From Brevibacterium sp. CS2 (lineage in GTDB: Bacteria; Actinomycetota; Actinomycetes; Actinomycetales; Brevibacteriaceae), in the NCBI RefSeq assembly GCF_005280295.1, contig NZ_CP040020.1, positions 1,736,001 to 1,800,000 on the forward strand: a stretch of 64,000 nucleotides of DNA, read 5' to 3'. Shown here piece after piece: positions 53,958 to 62,522 of the stretch (positions are counted from its first letter, which is position 1; each line of letters starts with the position of its first letter). The translations under genes and the position numbers were made by a program. Below the pieces are notes generated by a model that was given only the letters and a program-made list of their open reading frames with translations, was not told the DNA's origin and ran no database searches.

Positions 53958-55166
53958 ATGGCGGAGCCGGAGCGGAGGCTGTGGTCGAAGGACTTCATCC
54001 TCGCCCTCGTCATCTGCATCTTCCTCTCCTTCGTCTTCTACCTCCTCGTCACCTCGATGGCGGAGTACGCGGTGACCCGCTTCGCCGCCTCGGACACGGT
54101 CGCCGGCTTCACCGCGAGCGCCTTCGTCGTCGGCGCGCTCATCGCCCGGATCTTCACCGGCGCGTTCCTCGACGTCCTCGGCCGGTACCGGGTGCTCATC
54201 GTGTCGCTCGGCGCCTCGGTCGCGGCCTCCCTGCTCTACCTGCTCGCCGACTCGCTGTGGCTGCTCATCGTCGTCCGGCTGCTCCACGGGATGACGTTCG
54301 GGGTGGGGCACACCGCGATCATGGCCGCCGTGCAGTCGATCATCCCGCCGGCCCGCCGCGCCGAGGGGACCGGCTACTTCTCCACCTCGACCACGCTGGC
54401 CGCCGCGCTCGGGCCGTTCATCGCGCTCACGGTGATCGCCGACCTCGGCTACGACTGGCTGTTCGTCGTGTCGACGGCCTTCACCCTCGTCGGCTTCGTC
54501 GGGCTGTTCTTCCTCCGCGTCCCGGAGCTCGACAGCCGCTACGTGCCGCGGGTCGGGCTCACCACCTTCCACCCGCGGAACCTCCTCGACCGCGACGGGC
54601 TGCGGATCGGGGGAGTGATGTTCCTCTGCGGCATCGCGTACTCCTCCGTCATGGCGTTCCTCTTCGGGTACACCTCGCAGATGGGGATGGCGCACGCCGC
54701 GCCCTACTACTTCCTGTCCTTCGCCTGCTTCTCGCTCATCGCCCGGCTCACGCTCGGCCGGGTGCAGGACCGGTACGGCGACAACGTCGTCGTCTACCCC
54801 CTGTTCGTGTGCTTCTTCGCCGCGATGGTGCTCGTCGCCGCGACCCAGGCGACGTGGATGATCGTGCTCGCCGGGATGCTCGCCGGGGTGGGCTTCGGCT
54901 CGCTCATGGCGAGCGCGCAGGCGATCACCATCACCGCCGCCGGCCCGGCCCGCGTCGGCGTGGCGACCTCGACGTACTTCCTCATGATGGACCTCGGGTT
55001 CGGGATGGGCCCGATCCTCCTCGGCACGCTCGTCGGCACGTTCTCCTACGAGGCGATGTACCTCGTGGCCGCCGGTGTGGTGTTCGCCGCCGGGGTCCTC
55101 TACCTCCTCGTCCACGGCCGCTTCGCCCGCCGCCGCGTCCGAGGCGGTGGGCGCCGGGCCGGCTGA
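53958..55166 (+). CDS. MFS transporter, paralogue of the carrier at 57.1 kb
   Basis: 402 residues with 12 predicted helices. The MFS motif A-like loop is GAFLDVLGRYRVLI. The central TM5 region HTAIMAAVQSIIPPARRAEG is nearly the same as in the second MFS protein of this window. N-terminus MAEPERRLWSKDF also aligns with its paralogue (RRLWTRDF), which decides for ATG 53958 over the TTG or GTG upstream. The substrate is unknown; relatives in Firmicutes include metallophore exporters. Confidence 0.9.
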   Translation: MAEPERRLWSKDFILALVICIFLSFVFYLLVTSMAEYAVTRFAASDTVAGFTASAFVVGALIARIFTGAFLDVLGRYRVLIVSLGASVAASLLYLLADSLWLLIVVRLLHGMTFGVGHTAIMAAVQSIIPPARRAEGTGYFSTSTTLAAALGPFIALTVIADLGYDWLFVVSTAFTLVGFVGLFFLRVPELDSRYVPRVGLTTFHPRNLLDRDGLRIGGVMFLCGIAYSSVMAFLFGYTSQMGMAHAAPYYFLSFACFSLIARLTLGRVQDRYGDNVVVYPLFVCFFAAMVLVAATQATWMIVLAGMLAGVGFGSLMASAQAITITAAGPARVGVATSTYFLMMDLGFGMGPILLGTLVGTFSYEAMYLVAAGVVFAAGVLYLLVHGRFARRRVRGGGRRAG

Positions 55167-55180
55167 CCCCAAGGTCGAGC

Positions 55181-55238
55181 ATCGAGTGGTCACTTCTCTT
55201 CGGTTACGCGCGGGTATTCGAAGAGAAGTGACCACTCG
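55181..55238. repeat. Perfect 21-bp inverted repeat between convergent genes
   Basis: Arms 55181-55201 and 55218-55238 are exact complements with a 16-nt loop. Located between the MFS gene and the convergent DUF885 gene; probably a bidirectional terminator. Confidence 0.75.
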
Positions 55239-55270
55239 ACGGCAGTCGGGCCCGAGCCCGGCTCCGGGGC

Positions 55271-56974
55271 TCAGGCCAGGGCGCGGCGCAGGGTGTCGAG
55301 GCCGACCGAGCCGAGGTCGAGCGCGCGGGAGTGGAACGCCTTGAGGTCGAAGGCACGGCCGTCCGCCTCGGCCGCGGCGCGCGCCTCCTCCCGGGCCTGC
55401 TCCCACAGCCGGCGGCCGATCGCGTAGCTCGGCGCCTGGCCGGGCCAGCCGAGGTACCGGTCGAGCTCGAAGGCGAGGAAGCTGCGATCCATCGCGACGT
55501 TGGCGGTGAGGAACTCCCACGCCTTGTCCGCGTCCCAGATCCCGCCGCCCACGGACTCCGGTGCCTCGAGGCCGCAGTGCACACCGACGTCGACGCACAC
55601 CCGGGCGGCCCGCACACGCTGCGAGTCGAGCATGCCGAGGCGGTCGGCCGGATCGTCGAGGAAGCCGAGCTCGGCCATGAGCTTCTCCGCGTAGAGCGCC
55701 CAGCCCTCGCCGTGGCCCGACACCCAGCAGATCTGCCGGCGCCAGGTGTTGAGCGTGTCCTTGACGACGACCGCCTGCCCGATCTGCAGGTGATGGCCCG
55801 GCACGCCCTCGTGGTAGACGGTGGTGAGCTCCTGCCAGGTCGAGAAGGTCTCCACCCCGGCCGGCACGGACCACCACATGCGGCCCGGCCGGGAGAAGTC
55901 GTCGGTCGGCGGGGTGTAGTAGATGCCGCCGGTGCCGTCGGCGAGCACCATGCACTCGATCGTGCGGACGGGTTCGGGGATGTCGAAGGCGGAGCCGCCG
56001 AGCGCGGTGATCGCGGCGTCGGCCTTCTCCTGCATCCACGAGCGCAGCGCGTCGAGGCCGTGGAGCTGCTGGGCGGGATCGGCGTCGAGATCGCGCATGA
56101 CGGCGAGCACGTCCTTGCCGGGGGCGATCCGCTCCGCGATCCGGCGCTGCTCGGCATCGATCCGCTCGAGCTCCGCGAGGCCCCAGGCGTAGGTCTCGTC
56201 GAGGTCGACCTCGGCACCGAGGAACGCACGGCTCAGCAGCCGGTAGTCCTTGCGCCCGCAGGCGTCCTCCTCACGGGCGTGGGGAGCGATCTCCTCGGCG
56301 AGGAACTCCGCGAGCTCGACATAGGCGGTGCGGGCGGCCTTCGCGGACTCGGCGAGCTCGGCGGCGAGCGCCTCGGGCACCGCGGTCGCCTTCGCGACGA
56401 AGCGGTCGAAGTGCCCGCCGGCCTTCGCCGCCTCGCGCGCCTGCTCGATGCCGCGCTCCACCTGGCGGCGGGCCGGGGCGCGCCCGGCCTCGCGTGCGGC
56501 GAGCAGGCTCTCGCGGTACCCGGCGAGCGCGGTGTCGACCGCCCGGAGCTTCGCCGCGCTGTGCTCCCAGTCGGCCGTCGTCTCCGTCGGCACGAGGTCG
56601 AACAGCTCGCGCACCTCCTGCAGGGGCGAGGCGATGACGTTGAGCTGCCCGATGTCGAGGCCCGCGGCGTGGAGGTCGCGCTCGACGCCGAGGCGCTCGC
56701 GCATCGTATCGAGCGTCACCGCATCGACGGCGTCGGGCGCGGTGCCGTCGGCGGCCATCGCCGCCTCGGCCTCGTCGAGCGCGGCGAGGGTGCGTGCGTT
56801 GAGGGCGTCGCGGGCGGCGGCGCCGGCCGGTGAGTAGTCGTCGAGCACGGTCTCGTCGCCGGGCCGGCCGAGCTCGACCCGCAGGGCCGGGGACATCTCG
56901 ATGAGCCGCTCCGTGTGCTGTTCGGCGACGGCGTCGATGGCGGACGGGGTGCGGTGCTGGGTCTCGGTGGTCAT
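55271..56974 (-). CDS. DUF885 family metallopeptidase-like protein
   Basis: 567 residues matching the DUF885 family, which resembles M3/M32-type gluzincins. The zinc motif HEGVPGHHLQIGQ (HExxPGHH) is visible around residue 395, with WVSGHGEGWALYAEKLMAELGF downstream supplying the third ligand region. It has no signal peptide, so it is probably a cytoplasmic peptidase. ATG 56974 lies 7 nt after TAGGGT on this strand. The gene is flanked by two paralogous MFS carriers, suggesting a peptide or amino acid theme. Confidence 0.9.
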   Translation of the reverse strand: MTTETQHRTPSAIDAVAEQHTERLIEMSPALRVELGRPGDETVLDDYSPAGAAARDALNARTLAALDEAEAAMAADGTAPDAVDAVTLDTMRERLGVERDLHAAGLDIGQLNVIASPLQEVRELFDLVPTETTADWEHSAAKLRAVDTALAGYRESLLAAREAGRAPARRQVERGIEQAREAAKAGGHFDRFVAKATAVPEALAAELAESAKAARTAYVELAEFLAEEIAPHAREEDACGRKDYRLLSRAFLGAEVDLDETYAWGLAELERIDAEQRRIAERIAPGKDVLAVMRDLDADPAQQLHGLDALRSWMQEKADAAITALGGSAFDIPEPVRTIECMVLADGTGGIYYTPPTDDFSRPGRMWWSVPAGVETFSTWQELTTVYHEGVPGHHLQIGQAVVVKDTLNTWRRQICWVSGHGEGWALYAEKLMAELGFLDDPADRLGMLDSQRVRAARVCVDVGVHCGLEAPESVGGGIWDADKAWEFLTANVAMDRSFLAFELDRYLGWPGQAPSYAIGRRLWEQAREEARAAAEADGRAFDLKAFHSRALDLGSVGLDTLRRALA

Positions 56975-56981
56975 GGCCACC

Positions 56982-57010
56982 ACCCTACCGATCCGGGCGC
57001 CCGGTAGAGT
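56982..57010. promoter_or_regulatory. Divergent promoters of the DUF885 gene and the second MFS gene
   Basis: The minus strand has TAGGGT (56987-56982), 7 nt before ATG 56974 (leaderless). The plus strand has TAGAGT (57005-57010), giving a leader of about 36 nt for the MFS gene. Confidence 0.55.
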
Positions 57011-57052
57011 TGATCCGTTCGGGACGGAGCCGGGCGGGAGGACGGACGGCCA

Positions 57053-58243
57053 GTGGAGCAGCGGCGGTTGTGGACCCGGGACTTCGTCCTGGCGTTCCTC
57101 GTCAACCTCACGATGTCGCTGACCTTCTACCTCCTCATGACCTCGATGGCCGGCTACGCGATCGAGCGCTTCGGGGCCGCGGACTCCGTCGCCGGGCTCG
57201 CCTCGAGCGGATTCATCATCGGCGCGCTCATCGCCCGGGTGTTCGCCGGCAAGTACCTCGACTTCATCGGCCGCAGACGGATGATCCTCGGCGCTCTCGT
57301 CGTGTTCGTCGCGTGCGCGGCGCTCTACGTCCCGCTCACCGGGGTGTGGGCGGTGATCGCCGTGCGGGTGGTTCACGGCATCGCGTTCGGGGCGGGGAAC
57401 ACCGCGGTCATGGCGGCGGTGCAGACGATCATCCCGCCGGCCCGCCGCGCGGAGGGCACGGGGTACTTCGGCACCTCGACGACGCTCGCCACCGCGGTCG
57501 GCCCGTTCCTCGCTGTGGTCCTCGCCCAGCAGCTCGGGTACGCCGCGATGTTCCTCGCCTGCGCGGTGTTCTCCGTCGCCGGCCTCGTCATGGCGCTCGG
57601 CCTGCGGCTGCCCGAGCGCACCCCGACCGAGGAGGAGCGCGCCGACCGCTGGCGGCTCACCCTGACCTCGATCATGGACCTCGGGGCGCTGCGCATCGCC
57701 TCCGTCATGCTGCTCACCGGCATGGCCTACTCGATCGTGCTCGCGTTCCTCGCGACCCACACCGCCCAGCTCGGCGCGCCGGACGCCGCGAGCGCCTTCT
57801 TCATCCTGTTCGCGCTCGTCATGCTCGCCGCCCGGCTGCTCGTCGGCCGGATCCAGGACCGGCACGGCGACGACGTGGTGATGTACCCGATCTTCGCCCT
57901 CTTCACGCTCGGGCTCGTGCTCATCGCGCTCGCCGACTCCGGGTGGATGATCGTCGTGGCCGCGGTGCCCATGGGCCTGGGCTTCGGATCCCTGTTCCCG
58001 TCCGCGCAGGCGATCGCCGTCACCGTCACCGCGCCCCACCGGGTGGGCCTGGCGATCTCGACGTTCTTCATCATGCTCGACCTCGGCACCGGGCTCGGGC
58101 CGGTGGTGCTCGGCACTCTCGTCCCGCGCCTCGGGCTGTCCGGGGTGTACCTCATCTGCGCCGGGCTCGTCGTGCTCGCCGCAGGGGTGTACTACCTGTT
58201 CCACGGGCGCAGCCGCGGCGGCAGACCGGGCACGCGCGGCTGA
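57053..58243 (+). CDS. MFS transporter, paralogue of the carrier at 54 kb
   Basis: 396 residues, 12 predicted helices. Motif A-like GKYLDFIGRRRMIL and TM5 region NTAVMAAVQTIIPPARRAEG are shared with the upstream paralogue; the two diverge most in the central loop and the last helices. GTG 57053 aligns with the other protein's start and has GGGAGG 11 nt upstream. Substrate not assignable. The 130 nt after it hold no recognisable feature. Confidence 0.9.
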   Translation: MEQRRLWTRDFVLAFLVNLTMSLTFYLLMTSMAGYAIERFGAADSVAGLASSGFIIGALIARVFAGKYLDFIGRRRMILGALVVFVACAALYVPLTGVWAVIAVRVVHGIAFGAGNTAVMAAVQTIIPPARRAEGTGYFGTSTTLATAVGPFLAVVLAQQLGYAAMFLACAVFSVAGLVMALGLRLPERTPTEEERADRWRLTLTSIMDLGALRIASVMLLTGMAYSIVLAFLATHTAQLGAPDAASAFFILFALVMLAARLLVGRIQDRHGDDVVMYPIFALFTLGLVLIALADSGWMIVVAAVPMGLGFGSLFPSAQAIAVTVTAPHRVGLAISTFFIMLDLGTGLGPVVLGTLVPRLGLSGVYLICAGLVVLAAGVYYLFHGRSRGGRPGTRG

Positions 58244-58373
58244 GGGCACCGGCGAGCGCGCACCCGCAGCACGGCTGTCGGTCGGGTCTGCCGGCGCAGC
58301 CGGGGCGGGCGGCCGAGAGCGAGTGGTCCGGCGTGCGCGGGATCCGCGCGGTCGGGCTCGGAAGCGGTCGGCC

Positions 58374-58685
58374 TCAGAAGCGGTGGCGCCAGGACCCGGC
58401 CGGGGTGCGCCGGTGGGCGCGCGCCGGAGCGGCGAAGCGCGAGGTGCGCGGCTCCGGGGCGTCGGCATGCATCGCCTCGACGTGACGGAGTGCGACGAGC
58501 GCGGCCACGACGGCCGCCCGGGCGAGCTCGCGCTCCCGCTCCGGGCTCAGCGGTTCGGACCCCGGCAGCGGCTCGACGGCGACCGGCAGGTCCGGTGCGT
58601 GCGCCCCGGCCGGCGCGGACTGCGCCCCAGCGGGTGCCGCGTGCACCTCGGCGCGCTCCTGTCCGTCGGTGTGCTCCCCGGTCAC
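58374..58685 (-). CDS. accE: Acyl-CoA carboxylase epsilon subunit
   Basis: 103 residues. Small subunit of actinobacterial acetyl/propionyl-CoA carboxylases that stabilises the alpha-beta complex. The variable, Pro/Ala-rich N-terminus is followed by one helix ([19 protein letters not shown]) and the conserved C-terminal end [26 protein letters not shown] tail ending in GSWRHRF. GTG 58685 overlaps the stop of the beta subunit gene (GTGA), so it is translationally coupled. Assignment rests on position and the tail motif. Confidence 0.85.
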   Translation of the reverse strand: MTGEHTDGQERAEVHAAPAGAQSAPAGAHAPDLPVAVEPLPGSEPLSPERERELARAAVVAALVALRHVEAMHADAPEPRTSRFAAPARAHRRTPAGSWRHRF

Positions 58686-60268
58686 AGCGGGATGTTCCCG
58701 TGCTTGCGGCTGCTCGCCTCCACGTGCTTGTTCGCCAGCGCCCGCAGTCCGCGCACGATCCGCTCGCGGGTCTCCCGCGGGGCGATGACGGCGTCGATGT
58801 AGCCCTCCTCGGCGGCGAGGTACGGGTTAAGGAGCGCATCCTCGTACTCCTGGATGAGCTCCTCGCGCTTCGCGTCGACGTCCTCACCGGCGTCGGCGAC
58901 GGCCTTGAGCGTCTTGCGGTGGACGATGTTCGCCGCGCCCTGGGCGCCCATGACGGCGATCTGCGCACTCGGCCAGGCGAGGTTGAGGTCCGCGCCGAGC
59001 TGCTTGGAGCCCATCACGCAGTAGGCACCGCCGTAGGCCTTGCGGGTGATGAGCGTGATGAGCGGGACGGTCGCCTCGCCGTAGGCGTAGATGAGCTTGG
59101 CGCCGCGGCGGATGATCCCGCCGAGCTCCTGGTCGGTGCCAGGCAGGAACCCGGGGACGTCGACGAAGGTGAGGATCGGGAGGTTGAAGGCGTCGCAGAA
59201 CCGGACGAACCGGGCGGCCTTCTCCGAAGCGTCGATGTCGAGCGTGCCGGCGAGCTGCATGGGCTGGTTGGCGATGATGCCCACGCTGCGGCCCTCGACG
59301 CGGCCGAACCCGGTGACGACGTTCGGCGCGAACAGCTCGGACACCTCGAGGAACTCCCCGGCGTCGAGCACCGTGGTGACGACTTCGAGGATGTCGTAGG
59401 GCTGCGCGGGGGAGTCGGGCATGAGGGCGTCGAGCGCCTCGTCGTCGGAGTCGAGAGTGAGGTCGGCCGGGGCGTGGACGGGCAGGGCCTCGTCGAGGTT
59501 GTTCGACGGCAGGAAGGAGATGAGGTCGCACACGAAGTTGAGCGCGTCGGACTCGTCGGCGGCGAGGTAGTGGGCGTTGCCGCTCACCGAGTTGTGGGTG
59601 CGCCCGCCGCCGAGCTCCTCGTGGCCGACGTCCTCGCCGGTGACGGTGCGGATGACATCGGGGCCGGTGATGTACATGTGCGAGGTGCCGTCGACCATGA
59701 TCGTGAAGTCGGTGAGCGCCGGGGAGTACACGGCACCGCCGGCCGAGGGTCCCATGATGAGGCTGATCTGCGGGATCACGCCGGAGGAGGCGACGTTGAG
59801 CCGGAAGATCTCCGCGAACAGCGCGATCGAGCCGACGCCCTCCTGGATCCGCGCGCCGCCGGAGTCGTTGATGCCGATGATCGGGCAGCCGAGCTTGAGC
59901 GCGAGCTCCTGCACCTTGACGATCTTGCGGCCGTTGGCCTCCGCGAGCGAACCGCCGAGCACGGTGAAGTCGTGGGCGAACACCGCGACGGTGCGCCCGT
60001 CGATGGTGCCGAGGCCGCACACCACGCCGTCGCCGTCGGGCCGGTTGGCCTGCATCCCGAACTGCGTGCTGTGATGGCGGACGAACTCGTCGATCTCCTG
60101 GAAGGAGTCGTCGTCGAGCAGCTGGTCGATCCGCTCCCGGGCGGTCTGCTTGCCCCGTTTGTGCTGGTTCTCCACGGCCCGTTCGCTGCCGGCGTGGGCC
60201 GCCCGGCGGCGGTCCTCGAAAGCGGCGATGCGGTCGGCGGTCGTACGCGGCACAGAAGTCTCACTCAT
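58682..60268 (-). CDS. accD: Acyl-CoA carboxylase, carboxyltransferase (beta) subunit
   Basis: 528 residues of the PccB/AccD type, transferring carboxyl from biotin to acetyl- or propionyl-CoA. Both crotonase-fold halves are present. The N-terminal half has [31 protein letters not shown] and [18 protein letters not shown]. The C-terminal half has [25 protein letters not shown] with the [15 protein letters not shown] acyl-CoA site. The biotinylated alpha subunit is not in the window, but the biotin ligase is divergent from it. TAGGCT lies 6 nt before ATG 60268. Confidence 0.96.
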   Translation of the reverse strand: MSETSVPRTTADRIAAFEDRRRAAHAGSERAVENQHKRGKQTARERIDQLLDDDSFQEIDEFVRHHSTQFGMQANRPDGDGVVCGLGTIDGRTVAVFAHDFTVLGGSLAEANGRKIVKVQELALKLGCPIIGINDSGGARIQEGVGSIALFAEIFRLNVASSGVIPQISLIMGPSAGGAVYSPALTDFTIMVDGTSHMYITGPDVIRTVTGEDVGHEELGGGRTHNSVSGNAHYLAADESDALNFVCDLISFLPSNNLDEALPVHAPADLTLDSDDEALDALMPDSPAQPYDILEVVTTVLDAGEFLEVSELFAPNVVTGFGRVEGRSVGIIANQPMQLAGTLDIDASEKAARFVRFCDAFNLPILTFVDVPGFLPGTDQELGGIIRRGAKLIYAYGEATVPLITLITRKAYGGAYCVMGSKQLGADLNLAWPSAQIAVMGAQGAANIVHRKTLKAVADAGEDVDAKREELIQEYEDALLNPYLAAEEGYIDAVIAPRETRERIVRGLRALANKHVEASSRKHGNIPL

Positions 60269-60274
60269 GGTGTC

Positions 60275-60326
60275 AGCCTAACGGCGGGGGTGCGCCGTTG
60301 TATCCGGGTGCCAAACCCCATAGGGT
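60275..60326. promoter_or_regulatory. Divergent leaderless promoters of accD and birA
   Basis: The minus strand has TAGGCT (60280-60275), 6 nt, ATG 60268. The plus strand has TAGGGT (60321-60326), 6 nt, GTG 60333. Neither start has a ribosome site. No BirA-type operator is visible between them. Confidence 0.6.
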
Positions 60327-60332
60327 GATCTG

Positions 60333-61160
60333 GTGCACACCGAACCTTCCCGCCGTCCCTTCGACCTGCCCCGATTCCAGGAGCTGAGCGAGCGATCCCG
60401 GACCCCGGTGGCGCACCTCGAATGGCCCGCCGAGCTCGGCTCGACGAACGACGAGCTCGCCGCCCGCCTCACCGCCGATCCGGACTCCTGGCCCGACTTC
60501 TCCGTCCTCGGCACCGACTTCCAGTCCGCTGGTCGCGGGCGCCTGGGACGCGTGTGGACCGTGCCGCCCGGCGCCTGCCTGACCTTCTCCGTGCCCGTCC
60601 GCGTGCCGGCGGCCTTCCCGATCGAGATGATCGGCTGGCTGCCCGTCGTCACCGGCTGGTGCGTCGCCGAGGCGCTCGGCGCGGGCGGTGCCGGTGCCGG
60701 CGTCAAATGGCCCAACGACGTGCTCGTCGACGGAAGCAAGATCTGCGGCATCCTCACCCGCGCCCATCCCGCCGTCGGCGGCACGATCGTCATCATCGGC
60801 ATCGGGATCAACGTCTCGCTGACCGCCGCGGAGCTGCCCGTGCCGACCGCGACCTCGCTCCTGCTCGCCGGGGCCTCCACCGACCGCGAGGCGCTGCTCG
60901 CCGGTGTGCTGGCGCGCCTGCGCCCGGCCGTCGCCGAGGTGCTCGCGGCGGGGGAGGGGGCCGGCGCCTCGGCATCCGCCGCCGGGGTCCGTGAGGCGAT
61001 GGTCACCCTGGGTGCGGACGTGCGCGTCGAGCTGCCCGGGGACGAGCACTTCACCGGCCGGGCCGTCGCGCTCGACGACACCGCCGCGCTCGTCGTCGAC
61101 GTCGGCGGCGCGCGCCGCCGGGTGAGCGCCGGTGACGTCGTCCACGCGAGGGCGCTGTGA
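60333..61160 (+). CDS. birA: Biotin-[acetyl-CoA-carboxylase] ligase
   Basis: 275 residues, the class I form without the N-terminal DNA-binding domain, so it is not a repressor. It attaches biotin to the carrier domain of acyl-CoA carboxylase. The biotinyl-AMP loop reads SAGRGRLGRVWTVPPG, followed by VKWPNDVLVDGSKICGIL and the GIGINVSL motif. A C-terminal SH3-like domain (VRVELPGDEHFTGRAVALDD) closes the protein. Its stop overlaps the cyclase GTG. Confidence 0.95.
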   Translation: MHTEPSRRPFDLPRFQELSERSRTPVAHLEWPAELGSTNDELAARLTADPDSWPDFSVLGTDFQSAGRGRLGRVWTVPPGACLTFSVPVRVPAAFPIEMIGWLPVVTGWCVAEALGAGGAGAGVKWPNDVLVDGSKICGILTRAHPAVGGTIVIIGIGINVSLTAAELPVPTATSLLLAGASTDREALLAGVLARLRPAVAEVLAAGEGAGASASAAGVREAMVTLGADVRVELPGDEHFTGRAVALDDTAALVVDVGGARRRVSAGDVVHARAL

Positions 61161-62425
61161 GCGCTCCGTTCGACGACGGCACCCAGCCGGATCCCGACGG
61201 CGCCGGCCCGGACCCGGATCCGCCCACGGCCGGGCTCGACGGCAGGCCCGGGCTCGACGGGGGAGCCGAGGAGCCGCTCGGTCCCGATGACTGGTCGGCC
61301 CCGGACGTCGATCCCGACGAGGAGATCGATCCCGGGGTGATCGGGGAGCGGGAGCGCAGGGAGATCGAGGACACGATCTTCGAGATGCGCTCGGCCGCGG
61401 CCCGGCTCGAGGAGACTCTGCTCGGCGGCAAGCGGGTGCTGACCCGCCGCGAGGTCGCCCAGCTCGCCGGGGTGTCGACGATCTCCGCCCGCAAGTTCTG
61501 GCGCACCCTGGGCCTCGCCCGGGTGCCCGAGGGGCAGGTCGCCTTCACCGTCAACGACGCCACCGCGCTGAGCGAAGTCGCCCGGATCGTCGGCACCGAC
61601 CAGCTCGACGAGGAGACGGTGCTCTCTCTCATGCGCGCCACCGGCCAGACCACCGACCGGCTCGTCGTGTGGCAGATGGAGACGATCGTCGAGTACCTCT
61701 CCGATGAGCGCGGCTACTCCGACTCCGAGGCGCGCGCCGTCGTCCTCGACCTGTTCGAGGAGATCCTCGACCCGCTCGAGGCGGTGCTCGTCTACTCGTG
61801 GAAGCGCAACCTGGCCGGCGCGCTCGGCCGGCTCAACATCAATCCGGCCAGCGGTCATCCGGTGGACGCCGGCCACGGCTGGTACGACTCCTCGATGCCG
61901 CTGGCCCGCGCGGTCGGCTTCGTCGACCTCGTGTCCTACACGCGGCTCTCGCAGCAGATGGAGCCGCGTCAGCTCGCGTTCATGGTCAAGCGCTTCCAGG
62001 ATCTCGCCTACAACGTCGTCGCGACCGGCGGCGGGCGCGTCATCAAGACCGTCGGCGACGAGGTGTTCTTCGCCGCGCAGACCCCGCACGACGGGGCGGA
62101 GATCGCGCTGCGCCTGCAGGAGGAGATCCAGGCCGACGTGCAGCTGCCGAAGGCCCGCGTCGGGTTCGCCTGGGGGCGGGTGCTCTCCCGCCTCGGGGAC
62201 ATCTTCGGGTCGACGGTCAACCTCGCCGCCCGGCTCACCGCGGTCGCGGACCCCGGGAAGGTCGTCACGGACTGGGACACCGCCCACATCATCCAGCGCA
62301 CCGATGACTACGAGTTCGCAGGCCACAGCACCCTCAACCTCCAGGGGCTCGGCGAGGTGTCCGTGCTCGAGATGGAGCGCGGCACCGCGGAGCCGCTGGC
62401 GATGGACATCACCGGCGACAGCTGA
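61157..62425 (+). CDS. Class III adenylate cyclase with N-terminal regulatory domain
   Basis: 422 residues, soluble. An acidic, Pro/Gly/Asp-rich N-terminus (1-65) leads to a helical MerR-like or Rv1264-type regulatory region (about 85-215; RREVAQLAGVSTISARKFWRTLGL). The catalytic domain from about 245 has metal ligands D257 (FVDLVSYT) and D301 (KTVGDEV), adenine-selecting K297 and D348, and transition-state N355/R359 (GSTVNLAARL). All residues for cAMP synthesis are present. GTG 61157 overlaps birA, so the two are coupled. It is a plausible source of cAMP for the GTGA-N6-TCAC operators in this window. Confidence 0.93.
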   Translation: MSAPFDDGTQPDPDGAGPDPDPPTAGLDGRPGLDGGAEEPLGPDDWSAPDVDPDEEIDPGVIGERERREIEDTIFEMRSAAARLEETLLGGKRVLTRREVAQLAGVSTISARKFWRTLGLARVPEGQVAFTVNDATALSEVARIVGTDQLDEETVLSLMRATGQTTDRLVVWQMETIVEYLSDERGYSDSEARAVVLDLFEEILDPLEAVLVYSWKRNLAGALGRLNINPASGHPVDAGHGWYDSSMPLARAVGFVDLVSYTRLSQQMEPRQLAFMVKRFQDLAYNVVATGGGRVIKTVGDEVFFAAQTPHDGAEIALRLQEEIQADVQLPKARVGFAWGRVLSRLGDIFGSTVNLAARLTAVADPGKVVTDWDTAHIIQRTDDYEFAGHSTLNLQGLGEVSVLEMERGTAEPLAMDITGDS

Positions 62426-62472
62426 GCGGCAGCGGTTCGGGATCCGCCTCGGTCGGCCGCGGCCGGGTCGAA

Positions 62473-62517
62473 GCTGCTCAGGGCGGCGCTGCTCAGGACG
62501 GTGCTGCTCGATGCGGC
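62473..62517. repeat. 15-bp tandem repeat
   Basis: Three consecutive degenerate 15-bp units of the GCTGCTCAGGGCGGC type (62473-62517), running into the end of the topoisomerase gene. They lie in the 97-nt gap between it and the cyclase gene. Confidence 0.6.
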
Positions 62518-62522
62518 GCGGC

